Under the pieces are notes generated by a model. That model saw only the letters and a list, made by a program, of their open reading frames with translations. It did not search any database and was not told the DNA's origin. From the NCBI RefSeq assembly GCF_041381155.1, contig NC_091142.1, forward strand, positions 10,163,340 through 10,227,339: a stretch of 64,000 bases of DNA, written 5' to 3'. Source of the DNA: Argopecten irradians. Taxonomy: Eukaryota; Mollusca; Bivalvia; Pectinida; Pectinidae. Below, piece by piece: positions 38,666-49,700 of this stretch. The position numbers were made by a program, and so were the translations under genes. Position 1 is the stretch's first letter. Every line of letters starts with the position of its first letter.

Positions 38666-39360
38666 TAGCCTACCATCATCAGATGGTGTGCTATTTAAAT
38701 CGCCTTTCGTCCGTGGTCCGTCCTTCCGTCGGTTAACATTTCTATTTACCGCTACTTTTGAGAAAGTAGAAAAGGGATCTGCATGCATGTTCCCCCAGGG
38801 TCCTAGTTGTGTATATTGCATTGTCAGACCGATCGGTGAACATGATGGCCGACAGGACGCCTTCCTGGATTTTGATAGATGAAGTTTGCTACCGCTATTT
38901 CTTAGAAAGTACTTAAGGGATCTGTCTCAAATTTCATGTACAGGTTCCCCTAGGACTTTAGTTTGGCTCATTGCATTTTGGGACTGATCGGTCAACAAGG
39001 TGGCCGACCGGCCGCCATCTTGGATTTTGATAGTTAAAGTTTGTTACCGCCTTTTCTCAAAAAGTTCTGAAGGGATCTGTCTCAAATTTCATGTACAGGT
39101 TCCCCTAGGGGTCTAGTTGTGCATATTGTATTTTGGGATTGATTGGTCAGCAAGATGGCTGACAGGTAGCCATTTTGGATTTGGACGATTGGAGTTTGAT
39201 ACTACTATATACATCTCTGAAAGTACTGAACAGATCTTTCTCAAATATCATATGTAGTAAAAGTTTTAAAAGTAGAGATAACATCCCTCTTTTCGTTGTC
39301 AGACATAGATCCTTCTTTAGTGGGCGCCAAGATCCCTCTGGGATCTCTTGTTTATTTGAT
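38666..39360 (+). mobile_element. CCATCATCAGATGGTG...GGGATCTCTTGTT repeat
   Basis: Begins CCTACCATCATCAGATGGTG and CGCCTTTCGTCCGTGG. It holds three diverged ~165-bp units with GGGATCTG, TTCATGTACAGGTTCCCC and GATTGGTCAGCAAGATGGC, and ends GGGCGCCAAGATCCCTCTGG. The unit set is shared with 40456-41846. It is non-coding. Confidence 0.75.
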
Positions 39361-39568
39361 AGAGTATGTTGCTCTTTTTTTAACTATTTGACCTCCATCC
39401 TGTGCAAGCTCTGCCAGTGCAAATTTAGCTGAAACTTTTCTGAGATGATTCTATCTGGAGATAGTTTTGACTAGTTTTGACTAAGTTTTTTTTTATTTTT
39501 AGGCCAGCCTGAATTTCAAGGTGATTTTGAATGTCACCATTTTGAAAAACCTAGTAATTATTTTTCTC

Positions 39569-39883
39569 TCGGCTCCGCCGCCGACAGTATATAAACGATA
39601 CTCATCATCTGATCAATAACTATGTAAAATCCTATTTATATGTGTAAACTACATATTTTAGTACATTTGATGATTGCGCAATAAATACTTGATTCCATAT
39701 AGGGCATAGTAGCATGGACTTTATTCGGAACACAATTGATTTTAATAACTTTTTCTTGATTTGAAATAAGAAGCTCAAACTGTAATGGTATAAATTAACT
39801 AACTTTTGTAACTGAAACAAAACACTTTGTGTGCTCCTGCGTTTGAAAGAGAAATAATACCATTCGTCGGCTGTTGAGCATCT
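39569..39883 (+). mobile_element. AGATGCTCC MITE, diverged copy
   Basis: GGCTCCGCCGCCGACAG at the left and GTCGGCTGTTGAGCATCT at the right, with recognisable interior blocks (TTCCATATAGGGCATAGT). Confidence 0.7.
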
Positions 39884-39999
39884 TTAACTAAAGCCAAGTT
39901 TGTCAAATGACCATTAAGGTCTTGGGCCTCTTGTTTAAACAATGCAATGATCATGATCTTCAAAACTTTGTATTCTTCCATGTACTAGATAATGATATA

Positions 40000-40166
40000 G
40001 TGGACCCGCAGTAATCTGGACAGTGGAAAACTCACATCCAGGCAGAATCATCAGGGAACAGATTTTATCATTAACTTGGGGAAATGGAACCCGACAGTCC
40101 AGAAAATTCGCTATCTGGACACTTAAGACCGAGAACACAAGTATTCAGATTACCGGGGGTTCACTG
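40000..40166. mobile_element. 167-bp pogo/Tigger-like MITE
   Basis: Ends GTGGACCCGCAGTAATCTGGAC and (inverted) CAGTGAACCCCCGGTAATCTG, with TA on the left side. Ends of the type CAGTNRACCC...TAATCTGGAC are seen in pogo-type Tc1/mariner elements. It is non-coding. Confidence 0.7.
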
Positions 40167-40455
40167 AAATTAAATTTACTGTCCTTTTTTTATTTGTATG
40201 TTTTCTTCATATTAAAATACATGGTATCGGTAAATATTATTTTGGTTACTTATTAAAGACCATACTGAAGTTTGATACAATTCTGAGGATTTCAGAAGAG
40301 GATCAACATGTATGAATTTTGATTATGTATAAGAATGTATATTATGTATAAAGACTTTGTTAAGACATATCATGCTTTTTGTTATATTAAAAGTAATTTT
40401 AGTAACAAACAATGAAAAGCTGTTGTTTTTTTTTCAAAACCATTGAAAAGCATTT

Positions 40456-41846
40456 TTAGCCCTAATCATCAGATGGAGGGCTATTCAAATCGCCTTTCGT
40501 CCGTGGTCCGTCCGTCCTTTAACAATTCTTGTTACCGCTAAATCTCAGAAAGTACTGAAGGGATCTGTCTCAAATGGCACAGGCAGGTTCCCTTGGGAGC
40601 TAGTTGTGCATATTGCAATTTGGAATTAATCGGCCGATCCTTTAACAATTCTTGTTACCGCTAAATCTCAGAAAGTACTGAAGGGATCTGTCTCAAATGG
40701 CACAGGCAGGTTCCCTTGGGAGCTAGTTGTGCATATTGCAATTTGGAATTAATCGGCCGACAGGACGTCACCTTGGATTTTCAAATTCAAAGATGACGCC
40801 TTCACGCCCATCTGTCTTCAAATCTGTCCTGCAATATATATAATATGCAAACCTACACTGAACGGCCGATCAGGACCCAACATATAAATTTTGAGACAGA
40901 TCCTTTCTGTACATTGTACTTTTTGAGAAATAGTGATAATTTTCAAATGACAAAAACCCAAGATGGCTCCACTGTTGATTTATCGGTGCCAAAATGCAAT
41001 ATAAACAATTAGGTTCCTAGGGGTACCTACATATAAAATCAAAGACAGATCCCTTCAATACTTTCTGGGAAAGAGCGGTCTTAATCTTCATTTATCAAAA
41101 TCAAAGATGACTACTTGTTGGTAAACTTGTTGACTGATCGGTCTCAAAATGCGCTATGCACAAATAAGGTCGATGGGACACCTACATATAAAATTTGAGA
41201 CAGATCCATTCAGTATGTTCTGAGAAATAGCGGTAACAAACTTCAATTATCAAAATCCAGGATGGCTGCCTTTTGGTCATCTTGTTCACCGAACGTTCCC
41301 AAAATGCAATATGTACAACTAGGGTCCTAGGGGTACATATGAATTTTCAGACAGATCCCTTCGGTACGTTCTGAGCATCCTTTCAGTACGTTCTAAGAAA
41401 TAGCAGTAACAGGAATTGTTAAAGATGCTCCACCGCCGACAGAACAAAAATGATATTCATCATTTGAACAATAATTGGTGTTTAATCATGTATATGTATG
41501 TCTAATTAGCACAAAAAATAGTATGGAGTAATTTCTTTTGCCTTTGGTGCATGCGCAATCAGTACTTAATTCCATACAGGATATAGTGCCACGGATTTTT
41601 TTCGGGATGCAATTAATTATTTTTCATATTTTAACTTGAAGTAAAATTAGAAGCTCAAACTTTTCAATGGCGGTAATGGTGTTCAGTAAGTAACTTTTGT
41701 AACTGAAGAAAAATACTAAATCGTCTCCTCCTGTTCTTGATTGTGAAAAATGCCATTTGTCAGCGGTGCAGCATCTTTAACGGACAGTAGAGCGGACGGC
41801 GGACGATGGCTACATGAATAGCCCACCATCTGATGATGGTGGGTTG
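40456..41846. mobile_element. Foldback element with CCATCATCAGATGG ends, hosting a nested MITE
   Basis: The left end CTAATCATCAGATGGAGGGC is mirrored by GCCCACCATCTGATGATGG at 41830-41846. The left half carries CTCAAATGGCACAGGC-type units and the right half their complements (AAATTTGAGACAGATCC). A 123-bp unit is duplicated in tandem, almost without change, at 40515-40637 and 40638-40760. The AGATGCTCC MITE interrupts the right arm at 41423-41776. Confidence 0.8.
41423..41776 (+). mobile_element. AGATGCTCC MITE inserted into a foldback arm
   Basis: Flanked by GAATTG-TTAA and TTAA-CGGAC. The uninterrupted opposite arm (complement of 40510-40530) reads GAATTGTTAAAGGAC, which gives the empty site. 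Confidence 0.9.
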
Positions 41847-43510
41847 TGAATGGAAGAAAACCAGGGATTGGATATTGCACCTGTAATAATTACTTGGACG
41901 AAAGGCGACAAATAATAATTTTTCACCAAACAGTAGTTAAAAAAGAAATAATTAAATTATTCATATGTTTTTAATTTAAAAAAAAAATGGTGACTTCCGC
42001 ATCTGCCCATCTTGGATTTTGGACAAACGAAGCAATGGCTGTTTGGGTGTCGAACACAACAATCAGAATTTCTCATATAAATCGTTAGAACTGAAGAACT
42101 TTAGAAGTGATAAATTATAACATGTGATGGTATCTTTGGTAGCCATCTTTTGAACTGATCCAAAACAACAACACAGTGTCAGAATTACCTTGGGATCATC
42201 TCGGACAATTTTCAGCAAAATCGCACTGGTGGCACTTGCTTAAGAAGTTCCAATAGTGTTTTCAAGATGGCGACCATCTGGAATTTCAGATCAACCCAAG
42301 AAATAGCAACACGCACTATAAATGACTGTCAAAAAAGTTCAGTTTTCGAACTTGTTCGAATTTTTTATCAATGTTAAGCTGTATATAAAGTTTCATCAAT
42401 AAGCTCAGTGCTATATATTTTCGACAACTAATGATGTTCTCAAGAAAAAGTTAACTGAAGAGGGACGACGACAGGCAAAAGGTTATCGAAATAGTTCACC
42501 GCGACCTTATATAACCATCTGCATTTCTGTGACATACAAACTAACTGATCTTACATGACTCCACAAAGCACTGCATATAAATTGCTAGTGTGTTTTGTTT
42601 GGTCTACTATAGTGCACACTCGTGAATAATGCGCAGGAATTTTTTTCATGCTTATTTTGTTTAAAAAATATTAAAACAAAAATCTAAATATTTGCATCTT
42701 CATTAACAAGTTATTTATGTGGCCTTCAAATTAATGTAGATTTTTTATTTGAATGTTATATTGAAAATAGATTCATGTTCCTGCTTATAGCTAAAGTTAT
42801 CAAAAATTATACTATTTTATGCGTATCTTGTGGAAAAAATCGTATTTAAATCAAATCAGATTTGAATCATGTCTCATATTTTGTAATCAGTTAGGATCGA
42901 GAGCTCGGTCTCTACGGGTTGATTTTCGGACACTCCGCAAATCGCCTTTGGACCGACTCATAGAAAAGTGATTTCATAAATTTGTATTTGGAAAACCATT
43001 CGACGTCTTTCGATATTTTACCGTGACAAAGACGAGTATTACAACGACCGGAAATTTCATTGCGATAAATGTCTGTTCATAGCAACAGATTACCCTGTAA
43101 ATCAAGTCATTTTAAGAGAGCGATTTCTTCACATAGTTCGCGTACAATAAGAAATCCCGGAATAAATCTCAGCGACAATTTTTCTATTCCAGTTAAAGTT
43201 AATCCACACAATAGATCGCGAAATTAAATCTTCGTGAAAATATGTTCATTTACAATAACTGTAATATATCAACTATTATCTTACGATGTATAACGCATAC
43301 CATCTATATTTTTAAACAGAAACTTTATTTATCTACACAAATAATTGACCATGTATTTGAGAGAAGAAAATATTAATATATAATTCCTGAAAGGTTTTAT
43401 AACAATATATGCTTTTGCTATACAATTTATAAACACAGAATGAAGATAAATATCACATATAGAACTAAATGGTCACGTGATAAATGGTGACAGATGGTGG
43501 ACTACATTAA

Positions 43511-43793
43511 AGATGCTACAGGAACACAATATTTACTTATATACACCTTAACCACCATTGAAAAGTTTCTTATTTTACTTCAAGATAAAAATATTAAAAA
43601 TAATTAATTGCGTCCCGAATAAAGCATGGCACTATGTCCTACATGGAATGAGCACGCACCAAAAGCAAAATAAATGATTTCATATGTATTCTTGTAAATT
43701 AGACACACACACATACACATTGTGTATATAACAGTTATAAGTTATTGTTCAAATGTTGAATGTCATAAATGGTCTGTCGGCAGTGGAGCTTCT
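43511..43793 (-). mobile_element. AGATGCTCC MITE, internally deleted copy
   Basis: TTAA-AGATGCTAC at the left and GGCAGTGGAGCTTCT-TTAA at the right, 283 bp. Confidence 0.8.
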
Positions 43794-44830
43794 TTAATAC
43801 AATATTCCTGTTAAATAATCAAGCATATAATTAAGACTTCATAAGTAATTTGCTAAAATTTTCCGATTTCGTATTTAACCTTTAATCCATATAAAACATT
43901 TATTTACCTTTAATCCCTTAATCACTTATCTCATTGATAGAAAAATTAATATTTCTTAAATCAATAAATTTGAAGATCAGATATAGCCAAACTCCATTGA
44001 GAAGTTTATGAATAGAAGTATTTATATGAAAAAGACGAACTAACATACGACAGAAAATGAAAAACAAATGACGTGTGTTGGACGTGGTACGTACAAATTT
44101 ATAATAAGCCCAGCGAACCTTGGGCCATGAATCAAAATTAAGCCCAGCGAACTTTGGACCAGAGAATCAAAATTACGAAATCATCAATTCATAATGGACT
44201 AAATACACGATTAATTGTAAAGAATGAGACAAAAGTACGCGAAAAATTGCATGGAAAACGAAACACTTTAGATATACATGTATGGAGTGGTAAATATAAG
44301 TATGTAAAATGTATATATGACATATTAAAACCAAAAGGTTTTCTAATCCCATTCACATTTACATTCACTTAGACATTACATATGTTTAATCGTTAAAAAT
44401 TAACAACAACAAGTCAACAAATAGCCTCCATCATTAAATGGTCACTACTTTTCTAAAACGGCTTTTAATTTTTAAAAATTGAAATGTAAAACGAAATTGG
44501 AAATTGTATAGTCGCGAAAACCATAAGCTTGCCGTTTATACTACACTCAACTGAACAAGTTAATTGAAATATATTAAATATTAATTTTTATAACGCGAAT
44601 CGTTTTATGTTCCCGCCGTCGTCCAAATTACCACGTCTTAGTTGAATATCACTGCGCTAGACGGCAAAGCTTCACTCTTTTAATACAAAGATTACGGAGG
44701 GAATCTTTTATTTATTTAGTGTTGTAACCTCATCTTAGGCCATCAAAATGCATTTTCATATGTAAATGTTGATTTTAAGAAACTTTTGGTGTTTTTTTTT
44801 TTCTTTTTTTTTAAGATAATGGACTTTTAA

Positions 44831-45167
44831 AGTGAACAGTCGGGCAAGGATGGCTAAAGTCGGTAAAAATGGTGTGAATGTATCCAGTATAATTTCTTAT
44901 GAAATAGAAAAATAAAATCTCTCGCCAAAATCTGTCTGCGTACGAAGAAATTAATTTAAAGTATAGGAATCCTAAAACGTCCTCCCGGCTGACTATGTCC
45001 GTGGTTACATTTACACGCAGCCTCGCTTTCAATGCTTTCAACTTTATTTATTTCAGTGGTCAGAACTGGGAAACGTAAGCAGAACTTGGCCGTCGTATTA
45101 ATATGTGAGAACTTTTGGAAGGCCAATGAACGCATTCAGACTGGTTTTCTTTGCCCGACTATTCACT
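44831..45167 (-). mobile_element. 337-bp TTAA-flanked TIR element, copy 2
   Basis: AGTGAACAGTCGGGCAAGG to TTGCCCGACTATTCACT, with TTAA at 44827-44830 and 45168-45171. It is nearly identical to the reverse complement of 4669-5005. Confidence 0.88.
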
Positions 45168-46102
45168 TTAATATCAGTACACATTTATCAATAATTCATA
45201 ATTATATGAAACATTTGTTTGAAACAACCATTCTCTTAAGAAAAACAACGCTCATTTACTTGTGCGCAATATACAAATGTACAATTGTATAAGGAAAATC
45301 GAAATTCGATTTGGGAAGCTGTATCTAGAACGTAGTTGGAATGAGAATGGTCAAAACGAATTAACGTTTTTTCTTCAATGGTAATCAAACTAAAATCAAG
45401 TTTTATCAAGGAATTCCACAATTTAAAATAGTCTTTTGAAACTATGACTACGTTCACGAAAATCTGGACTTTTGAAATCGACTTTTTAAACAACTTATGT
45501 GCAAGTTAATAAGAAAGTTAGAACAGACACATGATGCGCGAAAGTTTAGTTTCGGAGAACTATCCTCTATCCGATGCAGACTTGATTTATTTCGATTAAG
45601 TTCAGCAAACCAGTCATCGTCCAGAACAAAAGTACTACAAACGTACTGACGGTTTGAAATATATTTTTTTCAAGAGGCGATTTCGATGGTTTCGATATAA
45701 ACTAACATACAAGAGGCAGATTTGTTTTCCAAACGGCAATGTACCATTGAATTTGTAAGCCCAAAGTTTAACTGATCATTTTCCAAACGACGGATATTAT
45801 TTAAAATGATCAAATATGAGATTCATGCAGTTTCAAACATTGTCTAATTATATGTATGAATATTACAAAATAGCTTGTGTTTACCATTATCTTATCTATT
45901 TGCCGATGATTCGGATTAATGCCAAACAATGTTTTCATTTCCTTGAACTGATTCCGATGTTTTTGCGAATAATACAGTTTCTAACGTTTCTAATTATAAG
46001 TATGGATATTACAAAATGGCCTGGGTTTGCCATTATCCATCTTATTGATTCAATATTTCTGATTCCTTGAAATGATTCCGATGGTTTTGCGAATTTTTGC
46101 TT

Positions 46103-46706
46103 CTATTTGTCCGAACCCGGCCTTGGGGCTATTTTCTTCTTCCTTTTCATCTCATTCAGGCGTTTGGGAATGTTCATCAAATCCACGCACACCATAAATA
46201 GAGCTGGAATCGCGAACATAATGGATGCCAAGACACCCGCCATTGCTGCCGACGACTTCCGGTCATCCGGGGCCGAGATCTTCTTTCTAATGGCCTCTAC
46301 AATATAATAATATTATGTAAACAAGATTACAGTAAGAATTGCACACGTCCCCTGCCATCAATTACATTTTCTAATTTGTGGCTGCTTAATTATGTTATTA
46401 TTGTATGAGGTTTGAATAAATTCTGTTGAGGCGGTTTCAAGTTATCGTCCGGAAACAAAAACTTGTGACAGAAATTATTTTCAGTGACAGTGACCTTTGT
46501 AGTTGACGTTTTGACCCCAAATTCAATCACAAGTTTTATTTTCACATATGCTACCATTGTGTGAAGTTTGAGCAAAATCCATTAATTCGTTCTTATGTCA
46601 TCATCCGGAAACCAAATCCAGAGAGACAGACAAACAGACAGAAAAGACAAGAAAAGACAGACAGACAGACAGACAGACAAGACAAGACAGGCATACAGAT
46701 AGACAG

Positions 46707-46739
<33 letters not shown>

Positions 46740-49700
46740 GACACACAGACAGAAAAGACAAGATAAGACAGAAAAGACAAGAAAAGACAGACAGACAGAC
46801 AAGACAAGACAAGACAGACAGACAGATAGACGGGGACAATCACTAGTTTCCTCCGACTTCACTAAAATTCTGTTTGAAAAACATTGTATAGATTGCTATA
46901 GGCACACTTTTATATCGACTGGTCAGGCATGATTTTGGCTTTCAATAGTAATCTATGTTTTTTTTAACTATTTATTGATTATTTATTTCTTTTTACGTAA
47001 GTAAACACGTTTTTAATAAATTCATGATTATAACGTTTTTAACAAATTCATGACTATAACGTAGTGGTTTGCATTCCCTGTCGATTTGTTCCTATAAGAT
47101 GTCTGTATTAAGAGTGTAACAACGTATGCTTATAATGCAGTTGGTCCATGTAGGTTCGTTGTAACTATGTTGTTTTTTTTAAACAGATGGATTATCATTA
47201 TTATCATCATCATGATGGGTTTTTTCCTGAGATAATTGTGATTATTTAGGCAAAAAAAAATTGTCTGTTTAGGGCTAAATTGGCAAAAAAAGTAAGGTCG
47301 GTAGGTCGCGAAATTTTTTTTCAGTGTCTTTCACTCTAAAGTAATGGCCGAACCGGAGTCTGAGATCGAAATCCCGACTTAATTTATATTGTTTGTAGAA
47401 AATTGGAAAAATATCAGGGTCGGGGTAAAACATTAGGGTCGGTCGGGTAACCCTAAACAGACATATTTGTTTTGCTTTATCAAAGAATAGATACTCATAT
47501 TGATACTAAAATTAATACATGTAAAAGTTACATAAATGAACAATAATTTTAGCAGAAAAAATAATTATGTCAGCATTAAATCTTAAAAGCATGAAACGTA
47601 TAAATTGATTTCCCACTTTTCAAAAACATGTGAAATAAAATGTCAACAATACTGTTCATAAACGTTAACTTACTCGCGGTCTTCTTCTTATCGACGGTTA
47701 GTTCTTTCTTTGTTTCCTCCATGACAGTCGCTAACTCCTCCTTGGTCAGATTTTTGATCTCTGGGACCTGTCTTCGTCGACATCGACATCGCTTCCGTTT
47801 ACGTTTAAATTCATCTAGAGAAGTAGAGAAAGCAAAGTATATCATATTTTGCGAGATACAAACTTTTGCGTATTTTCGCTCGAGAGGTCAAGCACGAATA
47901 CAACGGTTTCCCAAATAATTGGATCAACTGTTATTACAAAATTAAAATATATGGGTCACGGAAGTAATGTCAACGGTAGTTTCCTGCTGGATCCTTACAG
48001 ACATATGTCTGTATATAATATGAATTACTTGAAGGTGTAAATATAGGGCAAAGAAGTTTTCGAGGCGATCTGCTCCTTAGTCCTTTACAAATCGCTGGTA
48101 AGGCCACATCTAGAATATGCATCACCGGTATGGTTTGTTATCTTTAAAAAAGACACACAGGCCATAGAAAATGTCCAACGAAGAGCAACTAAATTTGTGA
48201 AGTCAATTAAAGACATATCCTATACTGAAAGACTAATCGAGCTAGGACAAACAAGACAATATAGAAGAGCAAGGATGGATATAATCGAAATCTTCAGAAT
48301 CATAAATGATATTGACCAATGTGACAAAAATAGTCAAACAAGAACTAGAGGTCACTCCAAAAAACGCACCAAGGAGTTCAGCAGGCTGAATATCAGGAAA
48401 CTATCCTTCACCCAAAGAACAATTAATACTTGGAACGACCTGACTGAGGGTGTTATTTCAGCCAGTACTCTGAACGAGTTCAATGACTAAACAATCTCTG
48501 AAAAAAGAAGAAAATAAAGTTCTGCTCCAACTGCTACTAAGGCGAACCGGAACCGGAAGACATTCAAGAGATGGGTCAGAGAGGCGTCAGCCTATAAATT
48601 CAAAACAACCTCGAGGACAGGTAACAGGTAACAAAGAGAAGATATACGATTACATGACGGTCATATGATAATATATGTATACTCAAATGTCATTTATCGC
48701 CAATAAATGTTTTCGCGAATATATTAAAATTAACGACGACGCGTTTTGCCGAACATTGGATAACACTTATTGGAAATTAGTGGATTTCATTGAGTGAAAT
48801 AATCGAAACAGTAATAGCGATAGGATTAACAACATAAGAGGATGCACAGTGGGATCACGTGAAACGAAATTCACCCACGTCCTCTTTGACTAATTAATTC
48901 ATGTTGTCATTTAATAAAATTGGTATCCTTATAACCGAAATACCTAACAATAAACGTACACACCTGCAGAATAAAAGAAAAGAAAAACTTTACTCACCTA
49001 CTGTCGCATGACATTGCTCTGACTGCAGTGACTCCCCGGGGCAAGGAGTGCCTCCGTGTTGTGGGGTAGGGTTGTTACACTTTCGGCATCTTGATCGAAT
49101 GACTTCCTGGTTGACCACTGCGCATGAGCTCCATGTCCGCCATGATGCCCATCCTCCATCGACTTCAAAAAATATCATTTTCTTATTTTATTGAAAAACA
49201 GATATAAACACATTGTTTTATTCTAATCTACTAAAGTGTTAAAAAAACCTTTAACGAAGTTTTTTTTTTCAGCGATATAGACCGATGGATACAGGAAGGA
49301 ACTGAGATCATTAATAGGGTAGTCTTCCCTACAAACTGGGCAGTAAAGCCGATTATTCAGTCTATTTTCTCTTTTGTATGTTGTATATCGGAAAGGCGAC
49401 TGACTTTTAAAAATGATATGTTTCATCCTATCGTAATCTTTGACAATAGCCAACCTTTTGTTTGGAGTTGAGTATTTTTACTGCGTTATTTTTTTTTTAC
49501 TTTATAGCATGTGTAATCATAATACTACAAATAATCGTAAAATTTGCTTTAAAAAGATTTTTTTCATGAGTTTTATTTTCAAGTACTTTCTATTTTGTTG
49601 ATATTTAAACCAGTGACGTAATCTCTGTTTAAACATACAATGTATAGCTCACCATTAATTTTGTAGACATTTAATTTTCAATGTTAAGCTCTGAAATAAA

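Larger units (their letters stand above)
38127..42515. mobile_element. Transposon stack bounded by ~80-bp inverted repeats
   Basis: The left border (ATATGGTCACGGTGACCTATTGCGATAACCTTT...CCTCTTCCGTTAACG...TTCTTGAGAACAT, 38127-38215) is mirrored at 42425-42515. Inside are at least five other elements, listed separately. With these removed, the outer element would carry mainly 41850-42430, with two CCATCTTGGATTT-like blocks, and no coding frame. It could instead be two half-copies in opposite orientation. Confidence 0.65.
42516..46102. other. Sparse AT-rich intergenic stretch
   Basis: No gene is seen. It holds a deleted minus-strand AGATGCTCC MITE (43511-43793, TTAA flanks), a short direct repeat of AAGCCCAGCGAAC (44108-44150), and the second 337-bp TIR element (44831-45167). 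A ~145-bp tandem duplication lies just downstream of the MAM/TSP1 stop codon (TAATTATATGTATGAATATT near 45846 and its copy near 45992, each followed by GATTCCGATG). Confidence 0.6.

Noticed and set aside
46561..46932. Four overlapping frames, some cysteine-rich, on both strands
   Set aside because: Produced by GACA/CA microsatellite without stops; low complexity only.
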